A stretch of 57,066 bases of DNA from Paracoccaceae bacterium (GCA_026709265.1 JAPOTI010000138.1:1-57066); one strand, 5' to 3'. Shown: positions 1 to 8,395, numbered from the stretch's first letter. The notes: generated by a model not told the origin, from the letters alone. Numbers and translations are program-made.

Positions 1-340
1 ACTCCCCCTTTTGGGCCCCGGAGGCCCATCGATGCGCGGGCATGATCGGGCCATCCACGGAGACTCTGGACTCATCCCAATCACCGGATCACTCATGGAC
101 AATACGTTCACAAAGATTCGCTTGGGTCCCACGCCGGAACCGCGTGACGACACGGGTCCACCGCCCAAAATGCGGCGGGAGATCACGCCAGGGTGTGCCT
201 GTCCGGAACCGCCAGAGAACCCCTTCCAGACACAGACGATTGTCCACCGCAGTCCGCCCCGGATCCGTCACCTGGCCCGGACACAGCGGGGCCACCCGCG
301 CCCACATCTCATCCGTCAAAACTGTGCGATCTGCATTCAT
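1..340 (-). pseudogene. IS5-family transposase, N-terminal part with an in-frame stop
   Basis: The minus-strand frame starting at 340 (behind GGTGGGTGACAAG) encodes an IS5-type N-terminal domain: LTDEMWARVAPLCPG, then the typical RFRTGTPWRDLPPHFGRW block. It meets a TGA at 89-91. The same frame continues beyond that stop with a recognisable catalytic-core start, VDGPIMPAHRWASGAQKGE, equivalent to the D-G-T-I-x-x-A-H motif of the family, and then leaves the window. The element therefore carries a premature stop in frame with the catalytic domain. Some IS5 relatives use two overlapping frames with a programmed shift, but here no shift is needed, only suppression of the TGA, so I read it as a nonsense-mutated transposase. 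The product would be a nuclear-type DDE recombinase acting on its own ends; it is probably inactive in this copy. Confidence 0.75.
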
Positions 341-437
341 CTTGTCACCCACCTCGTCTGCTCGTGCCGCCTTTTTCGGCGTGCAATGCCGACACAAAGA
401 CACGCCCAGCGCTCAAAACGCAAGGCAATTGTCAACG
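1..437 (-). mobile_element. IS5-family insertion sequence, left part outside the window
   Basis: Minus-strand insertion sequence whose transposase (next entry) runs off the left edge. The right end is inferred near 437: about 97 bp of leader lie between the transposase start at 340 and that point, a usual distance for IS5-type elements, and unrelated transposase sequence in the opposite orientation begins just beyond it. A TTAG follows at 438-441 and could be the target duplication, but the partner end is not in the window, so neither the terminal repeat nor the duplication can be confirmed. Confidence 0.6.
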
Positions 438-444
438 GGCCTTA

Positions 445-650
445 GCTGAAATCCCCTCCCGCGCCTGCAGCAAAATTCCCTGGCCCTTTGATCGTGCCCT
501 CTACAGGGAACTCAACCGGATCAAACAGTTCTTCGGCACAATCAAGGAATTCTGCCTCGCCGCGTCCCGCTATGACAAAACGGCATGCAACTTTCTCTCC
601 GGCGTACAGCTTGCCGTCAGCCGCTACCTGCTGCGCGCATCGGCAAAACA
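445..650 (+). pseudogene. C-terminal remnant of a second IS5-type transposase
   Basis: In the frame through 466-640 the plus strand encodes a block typical of the C-terminus of IS5-family transposases: IPWPFDRALYRELNRIK, then an FF-x-x-I-K segment, then ASRYDKTACNFLSGVQLA. The family pattern is Y-R-x-R-N-x-x-E-x-F-F...R-Y-D-K-x-x-x-N-F-L. The usual glutamate after N-R is replaced by K, and there is no start and no stop at the family position: the frame reads on to 922. It lies in the opposite orientation to the IS at 1-437 and begins almost at that element's edge, so a newer copy seems to have cut an older one. Only this tail is visible. Confidence 0.7.
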
Positions 651-780
651 ATCAAATGGGTACACTGCCTGGGCTGTATATCCGCGAAGCCGGAAAGAAA
701 ATCAAACTGCCCTGCAGCCCGGACAGGAATTTGGCATGCGCGTGATCAACACACACTTGCGGGACAGAAAAGAAGGAACT

Positions 781-924
781 ATGAGTGCCATTTCACATTA
801 TTCGGGAAGTGCTGACAGCGTGAATTTGCAATCCAACCGAGCCGCGGCGTGGAGCCGATCAGCAGCAGGCATCGGGCAGTCTGGGATAGAAGCAATCGTT
901 CGCCCTATGAGGCCTGTTGATTGA
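781..924 (+). CDS. Small ORF (47 aa) coupled to the ABC permease start
   Basis: An ATG at 781 sits behind AGAAGGA with 3 to 5 bases of spacing. The 47-codon frame ends with TGA at 922-924, sharing one base with the ATG of the permease at 924, the same stop/start overlap seen at other junctions of this operon. The peptide (begins MSAISHYSGSADSV) is not recognised and has no membrane segment. It could be a translational-coupling leader, the tail of a gene interrupted by the IS remnants, or chance. Weak call, kept because the ribosome binding site and overlap are both good. Confidence 0.3.
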   Translation: MSAISHYSGSADSVNLQSNRAAAWSRSAAGIGQSGIEAIVRPMRPVD

Positions 925-1895
925 TGGCTCCCATGAGACGGGAATCTGACACCGATCATCCCGAATGGTTCCAGAAAAAACGCAAATCCCGACCCCTGAT
1001 CGTTGCGCGCTGGGTGCCAATTGCACTTGTCGGGCTACCCGTGGCAACACTTCTGGCCATTGTCATCTACCCGACCGTCTGGATGTTTTACCATTCGCTC
1101 CGGGATACGAATATTCAAGGCCTGTTTATGGGCACCCACAGCCATATCGGATTCTCCAATTACGCTGATGTGCTGGGATCGGAGCGCTTTCAGGATTCAC
1201 TCCTTCATCTGGCACAATATCTGACTTTTGGTGCCTGTCTCCAGGTCATCATCGGCACTGTTCTGGCACTCACGCTCTATGAATTTGTCAAATCGAATGC
1301 CATCCGAACAGTGGTGCTCATTATGCTGGTCATCCCGATGATGTTACCACCCTCTATCGTCGGAGTCCTCTGGCGGTTTCTTCTGACTCCCTCGAACGGG
1401 GCCGTCAACCAGGCACTGCTCAATCTCGGCCTGATCGAGCAGCATATCGAATGGTTCAATGCCGGTATCTCGCTTTGGTCAATCATTATTGCCGACAGTT
1501 GGAACTGGGTCGCGCTACCCTTGCTGATCGTGTATTCGGGCCGGGTGTCTTTACCCCCCGCTGTCTATGAAGCCGCACGGGTCGACGGGGCCAGCCAGTG
1601 GAAAGTGATGCGCCGTATCACCCTCCCCATGCTCAAGGAGGTGATCGCGATCGCCTTTATCCTGCGCTTTACCGATGCGTTCAAATTTGTGGATCTGGTC
1701 TATATTATGACGAGCGGCGGGCCAGCCCAGTCTTCTGAACTGCCGACCTATATTGCCTTTCAACGCGGAATCCGGGAATTTGCGGTTGGTGAAGCCGCCG
1801 CCTACGCCATTATCATCTTTATCATATCTGCAGTCATCATCACATTGTTTCTCAAATATATGAAAGGCGTGATGCGCGCGCGAGGATTTGCCTGA
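924..1895 (+). CDS. ABC transporter permease, MalF/UgpA type
   Basis: Inner-membrane permease of a CUT1-type carbohydrate/polyol importer, about 323 residues. A short polar N-terminus is followed by a first membrane helix near residues 30-50 and about five further helices. The cytoplasmic EAA loop that docks on the ATPase is clear: EAARVDGASQWKVMRRITLP. The ATG at 924 is preferred; a TTG lies just upstream and another ATG at 933. Its stop overlaps the start of the second permease (ATGA-type junction at 1895), so the five transporter genes form one operon. The order permease-permease-ATPase-ATPase-binding protein is unusual because the binding protein is last. Substrate is not readable from this subunit; the downstream dhaKL genes suggest a short ketose or polyol. 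Confidence 0.9.
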   Translation: MAPMRRESDTDHPEWFQKKRKSRPLIVARWVPIALVGLPVATLLAIVIYPTVWMFYHSLRDTNIQGLFMGTHSHIGFSNYADVLGSERFQDSLLHLAQYLTFGACLQVIIGTVLALTLYEFVKSNAIRTVVLIMLVIPMMLPPSIVGVLWRFLLTPSNGAVNQALLNLGLIEQHIEWFNAGISLWSIIIADSWNWVALPLLIVYSGRVSLPPAVYEAARVDGASQWKVMRRITLPMLKEVIAIAFILRFTDAFKFVDLVYIMTSGGPAQSSELPTYIAFQRGIREFAVGEAAAYAIIIFIISAVIITLFLKYMKGVMRARGFA

Positions 1896-2776
1896 TGAAC
1901 CATGCAACAGGTGCCATGACTGCAGGCGGGACAGAACGCACGCAGGACGCGTGGCGTCATGTCAGATATCTGTTCCTGGCTTTTCTGGGCCTGTGGATCG
2001 TGTTTACCGTCTTCCCGCTTTATTTCATGACCATCACCGCTTTCAAATCCGCGGCGGAAGCCAATCTCACAGTGCCGACATTTTGGCCACAGGAGTGGCA
2101 GCCAAGAAATTTCATCGGTGTGTTTGACGAAAGAACAAATTTCAATGCCCTCGTGGACTCTTTCGTCATCGCCTCTGCCAATACGGCGCTTTCCCTGTTT
2201 CTGGGTTCGCTCGCCGGCTACGCTTTTGCGCGATTTCCCCGCCAGGCAGGTGGTGAAAATCTGGCCTTTTGGATCCTGTCCAATCGCATGTTCCCGCCAG
2301 TGGCCATCCTTGTGCCAATGTTCTTTCTCTTCGACAACACCCCCTGGGGTACCGACAGCCATCTGTCACTGATCATTCTCTATCTGGTGTTCAATCTGCC
2401 GTTGGCCACCTGGCTCATGATGGTGTTTTTTCGCGATGCGCCGGTCGAGATCGAAGAAGCTGCCTATCTCGACGGCTGGACGCCACTCCGGGCGTTTTTC
2501 AAGGTCACGCTACCGCTTGTCATCCCGGGGATGATTTCCGTGGCCATGCTCTGCTGGATTTTTGCGTGGAACGAGTATCTGTTCGCCAATCTTTTTGTCG
2601 GCACGGCGGTCCGCACCTATACCATCGTGATTCCGACCTTTACGCACGGTTCACAGACCCTATGGAACTTTCAGATGGCCTTCTCGCTGCTGGCATTGAT
2701 TCCTCCTGTGACACTTTTCATTCTGCTGCGCCGCTACATGGTCCGCGGCCTGTCACTCGGTGTCGTCAAAGGCTGA
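1895..2776 (+). CDS. ABC transporter permease, MalG/UgpE type
   Basis: Second inner-membrane permease (293 aa) of the importer, with six predicted helices. The first spans about residues 30-50 (YLFLAFLGLWIVFTVFPLYF). The EAA loop, EEAAYLDGWTPLRAFFKVTL, lies near residues 192-211, and the protein ends with the RRYMVRGLSLGVVKG tail common in MalG-type subunits. It overlaps the preceding permease by one base and the following ATPase by one base (TGA/ATG at 2774-2778). With its partner it forms the translocation channel; the two ATPases downstream would dock on the two EAA loops. Full length, no defects seen. Confidence 0.9.
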   Translation: MNHATGAMTAGGTERTQDAWRHVRYLFLAFLGLWIVFTVFPLYFMTITAFKSAAEANLTVPTFWPQEWQPRNFIGVFDERTNFNALVDSFVIASANTALSLFLGSLAGYAFARFPRQAGGENLAFWILSNRMFPPVAILVPMFFLFDNTPWGTDSHLSLIILYLVFNLPLATWLMMVFFRDAPVEIEEAAYLDGWTPLRAFFKVTLPLVIPGMISVAMLCWIFAWNEYLFANLFVGTAVRTYTIVIPTFTHGSQTLWNFQMAFSLLALIPPVTLFILLRRYMVRGLSLGVVKG

Positions 2777-3885
2777 TGGCACACCTCGAGGTTGAGGGAA
2801 TTTGCAAAGGCTGGGAATTTCCGGTCATCGACGAATTGTCTTTCGCGGTCGAGGAAGGCGAGTTCTTTGTCGTGCTGGGCCCATCCGGGATTGGCAAGAC
2901 CACAACCCTGCGTTTGATTTCCGGTCTTGAGACGCCGGATGCAGGGCGAATCCTTATCGGCGGGACAGATCAAACGCGCCTGCCCCCCTACCGACGACGT
3001 ATTGCCATGACATTCGAGAGTTATGCCCTTTATCCCCATCTCTCGGTCTATGAGAATATTGCAAGCCCCCTCCGCGCGCGCAGGCTCCCCGCGAATGAAC
3101 GCGACAAGAGAGTCAAGGACGTCGCCGAATTGCTGCGGATTGCGCATCTCCTGGATCGGCGGCCGGGAGAGGTTTCAGGTGGGCAAAAACAGCGGACGGC
3201 ACTGGGGCGGACGTTGGTCGCTGACCCCGAGGTCTTTTTGCTTGATGAACCGATCAGCCATCTCGATGCGAAAATTCGGCATGAATTGCGCACACAGTTT
3301 CATACACTTGAGGATCTGCGCAAGGTCGCCACGGTATATGTGACTCATGACTATGCGGAGGCATTGTCGCTGGGAGATCGGATCGGTGTCATGGGAACGC
3401 GCGGACGTCTGGAGCAAGTCGGCAATCCCAGAGATCTGTTTGAACGCCCTGCCAATCTGAAGGTGGCGGAGCATCTTGGTCAACCGACGATCAATGTGAT
3501 TCCATCCCGCATTCGCAGAGATAACAACGGTCTCTTCCTTGACTCCGAAACAGGCGATTTGCGGCTGAAACTGAGCGGTGAAAGCGAAGCGGCGCTTGCC
3601 GGCTACAGCAAGGACCACGTGATTGCCGGATTGCGTCCACAATATATCCGCCCGATCGACGAAGCTGCTGACGGCATGGAACTGCTGTCAGCGGAAGTCG
3701 ATGTTTATGAACCCCTCGGGACCAATGGCATCATGATGGCAAATTTGGGCAGCATGAGTCTGACGGCGCTGACCGACCCTGAAAAACATTACGAAACCGG
3801 ACAAAAAGTGCAGATTGCTGTCGATGTCAGCGGCCTCCATCTGTTTGACGCAGACAGCCAGGTCAGGCTCACAGGGATAACGTAA
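2776..3885 (+). CDS. ABC transporter ATP-binding protein 1, with Glu in the Q-loop
   Basis: MalK/UgpC-type ATPase (369 aa) energising the importer on the cytoplasmic face. Visible motifs: Walker A GPSGIGKT (residues 35-42), signature VSGGQ, Walker B VFLLDEP followed by a D-loop SHLDA, switch histidine in YVTHD, and a C-terminal regulatory TOBE/OB-like domain from about 240 onward. The Q-loop reads MTFESYALYP, so the conserved glutamine is glutamate (E81). The second ATPase of the operon shows the same change, while the ATPase at 22443 has the normal Q. The ATG at 2776 overlaps the upstream stop; an open frame extends upstream but lies inside the permease. Two different ATPases per system is also known in the rhizobial glycerol importer (GlpS/GlpT), and the VYENIASPLR stretch is reminiscent of it; that link is inference. 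Confidence 0.9.
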   Translation: MAHLEVEGICKGWEFPVIDELSFAVEEGEFFVVLGPSGIGKTTTLRLISGLETPDAGRILIGGTDQTRLPPYRRRIAMTFESYALYPHLSVYENIASPLRARRLPANERDKRVKDVAELLRIAHLLDRRPGEVSGGQKQRTALGRTLVADPEVFLLDEPISHLDAKIRHELRTQFHTLEDLRKVATVYVTHDYAEALSLGDRIGVMGTRGRLEQVGNPRDLFERPANLKVAEHLGQPTINVIPSRIRRDNNGLFLDSETGDLRLKLSGESEAALAGYSKDHVIAGLRPQYIRPIDEAADGMELLSAEVDVYEPLGTNGIMMANLGSMSLTALTDPEKHYETGQKVQIAVDVSGLHLFDADSQVRLTGIT

Positions 3886-3886
3886 G

Positions 3887-4987
3887 ATGTCGGGAGTCTC
3901 GCTGCAAAAAGTCAACAAAATATATGGATCCGGTGCCGACAGTGTCCACGCGGTGCAGGATCTTGATCTCGAAGTTTCCGATGGCGAATTCGTCGCCCTT
4001 CTTGGCCCCTCAGGATGTGGGAAAACCTCGACGCTGCGCATGATCGTCGGTCTTGAAAGCATAACATCGGGGCAAATTCTGTTTGGGGACCGTGACATAT
4101 CACATCTGGATCCGCAGGACCGAAATGTCGCCATGGCTTTTGAGACTTACGCACTCTATCCCAATTTCACGGTGGCAGACAATCTGTCGTTTCCTCTTGA
4201 AGTTCTTGGCCTCCCGGCAGAGTTGCAACGGAAAAAAACTGACGAAATTGCTGAACTCCTGCGGATCACCGATATATTACAGGCCTATCCGCCTGAACTT
4301 TCCGGCGGCCAGCAACAGCGCGTTTCACTGGGGCGTGCCTTGATCCGTGAGCCTTCGGTTTTCATCCTTGATGAAGTGATGAGCCATCTCGATGCCCATT
4401 TGAAATTCAGCATGCTGTTTGACCTCAAACGTCTGCACCGTGAACTGCGGCGAACCATGATTTATGTAACGCATGATCAGGTCGAAGCCCTGGCGCTGGC
4501 AGATCGGGTTGCGGTGATGTCAAATGCCCGGATGCAGCAAGTGGGTGACCGGAACACGCTCTATAATCGTCCGGCGAATGTGTTCGTGGCTGACTTTATC
4601 GGTGAACCCCCAACCAATTTCTTTCGTGCCGAAGTCGCGTATCACGATCATGACACGATCATCTCGGTCATGGATTCCGATCTGACATTGCAACCCGGTA
4701 CCGCAGCCGCAACTTCGTTGCGTGAATCCCAGCGCAAAGAGGTGATCGCCGGGATCCGCCCGCAGAATCTCGGCTTCGCTGAGACAGCGCATTTCCTCAC
4801 TGCGGATGTGGAGATCAGTGAATATCTCGGTGAGCGTTCAATGCTGACCGTGGTCAACGGTACCACCCGTTTTCAGGCCATCGCACCGCCTGACTTGCGC
4901 GTCAATCCCGGAACTTCGGTGCGCCTCTATTACGAACCTCTCAATGTCATGCTGTTTGATCCTGAAACAGAAACACTGATTGCTTGA
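3887..4987 (+). CDS. ABC transporter ATP-binding protein 2, with Glu in the Q-loop
   Basis: Second, distinct MalK-type ATPase (366 aa), starting one base after the previous stop. Motifs: Walker A GPSGCGKT at residues 40-47, Q-loop MAFETYALYP with E86 in place of glutamine, signature LSGGQQQR, Walker B VFILDEV (V rather than the usual P), D-loop SHLDA, switch H in YVTHD, and a C-terminal TOBE-like domain from about 240. Together with ATPase 1 it probably forms a heterodimer, as in importers that encode two ATPases. Both subunits have lost the Q-loop glutamine in the same way while keeping all other catalytic residues, so the change looks functional rather than decay. Confidence 0.9.
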   Translation: MSGVSLQKVNKIYGSGADSVHAVQDLDLEVSDGEFVALLGPSGCGKTSTLRMIVGLESITSGQILFGDRDISHLDPQDRNVAMAFETYALYPNFTVADNLSFPLEVLGLPAELQRKKTDEIAELLRITDILQAYPPELSGGQQQRVSLGRALIREPSVFILDEVMSHLDAHLKFSMLFDLKRLHRELRRTMIYVTHDQVEALALADRVAVMSNARMQQVGDRNTLYNRPANVFVADFIGEPPTNFFRAEVAYHDHDTIISVMDSDLTLQPGTAAATSLRESQRKEVIAGIRPQNLGFAETAHFLTADVEISEYLGERSMLTVVNGTTRFQAIAPPDLRVNPGTSVRLYYEPLNVMLFDPETETLIA

Positions 4988-4991
4988 ACTC

Positions 4992-5010
4992 TTTCACGCA
5001 AAGTGTGAAA
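4992..5010 (+). promoter_or_regulatory. Hairpin between ATPase 2 and the binding-protein gene
   Basis: TTTCAC and GTGAAA form a 6-bp stem around a 7-base loop in the 58-bp gap between the second ATPase and the solute-binding protein. It is not followed by a clear T run, so it is more likely an mRNA-stability or processing hairpin, as often found next to highly expressed binding-protein genes, than a terminator. Structure read by eye. Confidence 0.35.
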
Positions 5011-5045
5011 ATAAAGCCATATGATAGAACAAGGGAAATAAAGTC

Positions 5046-6587
5046 ATGGGAATAGGTAGAGACTGGACTCGGCGAAAATTCATGAAAAATGTCGCCATGG
5101 GTGCCGGTGCAGCCGCCACCGGTGCGGGCACGGGGCGACTGGCCTGGGGCAAGGAAATGGTCCCACCGGGCAAGAAACTCTTCAACGATATTGGATTGTC
5201 ATACTTTCAGGATACAAACTGGCTACATGCGCCTTTGTGGCTTTCGGATCACCTGATGAAAGAAGCAGGTGTCGGTATTGAGAGTCGTGAACTCTATGAT
5301 GGCGGCGATGCCGTGGCCAAGATCTTGCCGCAACTCCTTTCGCGTGAGCCACGCTTTGACTTTGTGCAGTACCCTTCGCTTTTCTTTGGTGCTTTTGCCT
5401 CGACCGGTCAGCTGGAACCACTTGATCCGTATTTCGAACAGTATGAAGGGACTGACGAATATCTTGACTGGGTGATGCCGGCCTATCGTGAGTTCTATAC
5501 GAAATGGAGCGGCGAGACGGTTGGATTGATGCTCGACGGCGACATCCACATTCTCCATTACCGCAACAAGTATTTCAATGATCCTGGACTCCAGTCCAAA
5601 TTCTCGTCACGCTTTCAGCGCGAATTGACGGTGCCCGTAACCTGGCCCGAGTTTCTCGAATGCACGCAGTTCTTCACCGAAGAATTATCGAGCCAGGGAG
5701 TCTACGGCACGTCAATGGTCGTGAACCCGCCAAATTTCGGGTGGGGATTCTGGATGGATATCGCGGCATCAGCAGGTGTCAATTACTTTGATGAAAATAT
5801 GAACCCGGTCATCAACCAGGGTCGGGCCGCCGAAACACTCGACATGTATCGGGAGATCATCAAATTTGGCCCGCCAGGTGCGGAAAACATGGATATCGGG
5901 ACAACAATCCAGCGCTGGACCTCCGCTTCGGATGTGATGAGTGTCTGGTGGATTGACCTTGCTGAATTCACCGTTCAGCAACAGACGCCTGAGGATGCCG
6001 AAGATCAGGGTGCGGCGATTGTTCCTGGCTGGCCGATGGATGATGGCAGCGTCCAGCACCGGGCAATTTCATTATGGTGTCGAACAGCATCTATTCCACG
6101 CAATCTGCCGCAGGATGTGAAGGATGCCGCCTTCTACTTCATCTACAGAATGTCGCATCCAGACTATTCTGACCGCATCGTCGCGGACCCATATTGTGGG
6201 TCCGATCCATTCGGCAAGTCACATTATACGGATGCCGCGGCACAGATGTATATCGAGCCCAATCCGCAAAGGGAAACGAACGAACTCTGGGCGACGAATA
6301 ATGGGATTTTCCAGACTTTTGGCCGGGCACGCAACCACCTGGATGCAGGGCTGGCGAATATTGAAGTCGGTTATCCGCAATTCTTCTGGGAAGGTGCGCC
6401 CGAATATGCTGACGCTCTTGGACGCAATATTTCGAAAGCGATTGCCGGGGAGTTGACCTCTCAGCAGGCGCTGGACGAAGCCGCAGAGGAGTGGGTGCAG
6501 TTGGTGCAAAAACTTGGTATTGACAGCCAGAAGGCGCAATATCGAAACTTCATCGACGGTGCCCGGGCACTCGGCTACAAGATTTGA
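5046..6587 (+). CDS. Tat-exported ABC solute-binding protein
   Basis: Periplasmic family 1 extracellular solute-binding protein (513 aa) that would deliver substrate to the permeases upstream. The N-terminus carries a twin-arginine signal, TRRKFMKN, followed by an Ala/Gly-rich hydrophobic stretch to about residue 35, implying export in folded form. The mature part has the aromatic-rich layout of CUT1 sugar-binding proteins (WGFWMDIAASAGVNYFDENM, and later VWWIDLAEF). The start at ATG 5046 is preceded by AAGGGAAATAAAG. It is the last transporter gene and is followed by a terminator-like hairpin before dhaK. Glycerol-type and ketose-type binding proteins both fit; the dhaKL neighbours favour dihydroxyacetone or a C4 ketose/polyol, but no residue seen here settles it. 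Confidence 0.85.
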   Translation: MGIGRDWTRRKFMKNVAMGAGAAATGAGTGRLAWGKEMVPPGKKLFNDIGLSYFQDTNWLHAPLWLSDHLMKEAGVGIESRELYDGGDAVAKILPQLLSREPRFDFVQYPSLFFGAFASTGQLEPLDPYFEQYEGTDEYLDWVMPAYREFYTKWSGETVGLMLDGDIHILHYRNKYFNDPGLQSKFSSRFQRELTVPVTWPEFLECTQFFTEELSSQGVYGTSMVVNPPNFGWGFWMDIAASAGVNYFDENMNPVINQGRAAETLDMYREIIKFGPPGAENMDIGTTIQRWTSASDVMSVWWIDLAEFTVQQQTPEDAEDQGAAIVPGWPMDDGSVQHRAISLWCRTASIPRNLPQDVKDAAFYFIYRMSHPDYSDRIVADPYCGSDPFGKSHYTDAAAQMYIEPNPQRETNELWATNNGIFQTFGRARNHLDAGLANIEVGYPQFFWEGAPEYADALGRNISKAIAGELTSQQALDEAAEEWVQLVQKLGIDSQKAQYRNFIDGARALGYKI

Positions 6588-6627
6588 ACTGACAGGGCTG
6601 GTGGCACGACTGCCGGCCCTATTCTCA

Positions 6628-6652
6628 AACCCGGGTGCAGATCCGGGTTTTT
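6628..6652 (+). terminator. Rho-independent terminator or attenuator before dhaK
   Basis: AACCCGG (6628-6634) pairs with CCGGGTT (6643-6649) around an 8-base loop, followed by TTTTTC and further T-rich sequence. A second possible stem lies just upstream at about 6595-6622 (AGGGCTGG with CCGGCCCT). It sits between the binding-protein gene and dhaK on the same strand, so it could separate the transporter and kinase transcripts or reduce read-through into dhaKL. Confidence 0.6.
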
Positions 6653-6679
6653 CATTTTTCTGGACATTGAGACTCCATC

Positions 6680-7678
6680 ATGAAGAAGATTCTGAACGAT
6701 CCGGCCGCCTATGTCGACGAAATGCTGGAAGGAATGATTGCGGCGCATCCCGAAATTTACAGAATGGCAGGGCAACGAGTCATTGCGCGTGCTGGCGCGG
6801 CAACCCGGGGGAAAGTTGGCATCGTTTCGGGTGGCGGGTCGGGCCATCTTCCCGTCTTCACTGGCTATGTTGGCAAAGGGCTTCTTGATGCCTGTGCAAT
6901 CGGCGACGTCTTTGCCTCTCCTTCAGCCGAAGAAATGGCTGACAGCATGCGTGCAGCCAACGGTGGCGCCGGAGTGTTACGCCTGTATGGGAATTATGGC
7001 GGCGATGTCATGAATTTTGACATGGCGGGAGAAACCGTCGCATTCGAAAATGACATTGAATCCACGACCGTTCTGCTCGCCGATGATGTGGCTTCAGCCG
7101 GACCAGAGGAAGCCGGGAAGCGACGCGGAACGGGCGGCATGATCTTTGCGTTCAAGACCGCGGGAGCCAGTGCGGAGCGGATGGACGATCTTGAGACTGT
7201 CACACGAATTGCGCAGCGAACCGCTGACAATTGCCGCTCCCTCGGTATGGCGCTCACCCCGTGCACCGTACCGCAGGCCGGCACACCGACCTTCCAGATC
7301 AATGAGAATGAAATGGAAATGGGGATGGGTATTCATGGTGAACCGGGAATCTGGCGGGATCAACTCAGATCGGCAGACGCCATCACCGATGAAATGATGG
7401 ATCGACTGTTTGATGATATTAAGTTGGCAGACGGCGACGCCTGCTCGATTCTTGTGAATTCTCTGGGCGCAACCCCGCAGGAAGAACTGTATATCATATA
7501 TCGCCGTGCGGCGACGCGTCTGCAGGATGCAGGCGCACGAATCGTGATGCCACTTGTCGGTCGCTACGCCACTTCAATGGAAATGACCGGCGCAACCATC
7601 ACCTTGTGCAAACTCGACGAAGAACTGGAAACCCTGTTGAAGGAGCCGTGCCACTGTGCCTTCTGGACGGTGATGTGA
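6680..7678 (+). CDS. dhaK: Dihydroxyacetone kinase subunit DhaK
   Basis: Substrate-binding subunit of a dihydroxyacetone-type kinase (332 aa, the usual length). It binds short ketoses covalently through a hemiaminal to a histidine: here H219 in MGMGIHGEPG, matching H218 of E. coli DhaK. The GGGSGHLPVF loop at residues 51-60 and the later TTVLLADDVAS segment are also family hallmarks. Its stop overlaps the start of dhaL by one base, so the two subunits are translationally coupled. The phosphotransfer partner DhaM is absent from the window, so an ATP-using DhaKL pair, or a kinase for erythrulose-like C4 ketoses, are both possible. Cytoplasmic, downstream of the importer at 924-6587. Confidence 0.95.
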   Translation: MKKILNDPAAYVDEMLEGMIAAHPEIYRMAGQRVIARAGAATRGKVGIVSGGGSGHLPVFTGYVGKGLLDACAIGDVFASPSAEEMADSMRAANGGAGVLRLYGNYGGDVMNFDMAGETVAFENDIESTTVLLADDVASAGPEEAGKRRGTGGMIFAFKTAGASAERMDDLETVTRIAQRTADNCRSLGMALTPCTVPQAGTPTFQINENEMEMGMGIHGEPGIWRDQLRSADAITDEMMDRLFDDIKLADGDACSILVNSLGATPQEELYIIYRRAATRLQDAGARIVMPLVGRYATSMEMTGATITLCKLDEELETLLKEPCHCAFWTVM

Positions 7679-8295
7679 TGTCGTTCAGAGTCGACGATCT
7701 TGTCGCAGCCGCAGAACGGATTGCAAAGGCTGCACGCGAAGCGAAGGATGAACTCAATGCACAAGACGGACGCCTTGGCGATGGTGATCTCGGCATAACC
7801 CTCGACAAGGGATGGGCTGAAGCCACAGCGCTCGAAGTGGATGACCCCGATCTCGGCCGCTATTTTCTGGCTCTCTCGAAAGCTTTTCAGCGCGTTTCAT
7901 CCTCTTCTTTTGGGACATTGCTTGCCACCGGATTGATGGCAGCAGCAAAGGGCACCAAAGGGCGCAATGCGGTTGAGTATCATGAAGTCACTGATCTGAT
8001 CGCCGCTGCACGCGATGCAATGATGGCACGCGGCAAAGGAGAGTTGGGGCAGAAGAGTGTCCTCGATATCCTTGATGCCCTTGCCATTGCAACCCGCGAT
8101 CTGAATGACCCCGGGGACATTGCGGAAGCTGCAAGACAAGCTGTCGAAGTGAGCCTGGAGACGTTTCGTAACCAGCCAGCCGGTTTGGGTCGGGCCCGCA
8201 TGTATGGTGAAGCCTCGATTGGGCTTGATGATCCGGGTATGCTGGCCACACGACATATGGTCAACGGATTAATCAGTGATAACTCCGCACCGTAA
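7678..8295 (+). CDS. dhaL: Dihydroxyacetone kinase subunit DhaL
   Basis: Nucleotide-binding subunit (205 aa) of the kinase. The Mg-nucleotide pocket is intact: D30, D35 and D37 in AQDGRLGDGDLG, the same positions as in E. coli DhaL. The helical-barrel signature FGTLLATGLMAAAKG follows near residues 80-94. It starts inside the dhaK stop (TGATG at 7676-7680). In E. coli the bound ADP is rephosphorylated by DhaM from the PTS; with no dhaM nearby the nucleotide may exchange freely, as in ATP-dependent enzymes, or DhaM may be encoded elsewhere. Product would enter glycolysis as a triose or tetrulose phosphate. Confidence 0.93.
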   Translation: MSFRVDDLVAAAERIAKAAREAKDELNAQDGRLGDGDLGITLDKGWAEATALEVDDPDLGRYFLALSKAFQRVSSSSFGTLLATGLMAAAKGTKGRNAVEYHEVTDLIAAARDAMMARGKGELGQKSVLDILDALAIATRDLNDPGDIAEAARQAVEVSLETFRNQPAGLGRARMYGEASIGLDDPGMLATRHMVNGLISDNSAP

Positions 8296-8395
8296 AGAGC
8301 GCGGTATCGTTTTCATAGAATCCGGCGGCTGCGCACCAGGGAATGGATAGAGTGAAATCCGGCGTTTTGCTGTCTGGCGGTCAAGGGAGGGCACG

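Noticed and set aside
2269-2775. Longer N-terminus for the first ATPase reading upstream of 2776
   Set aside because: The extension lies inside the permease gene in another frame and lacks family content; the ATG at 2776 with the ATGA overlap is the true start.
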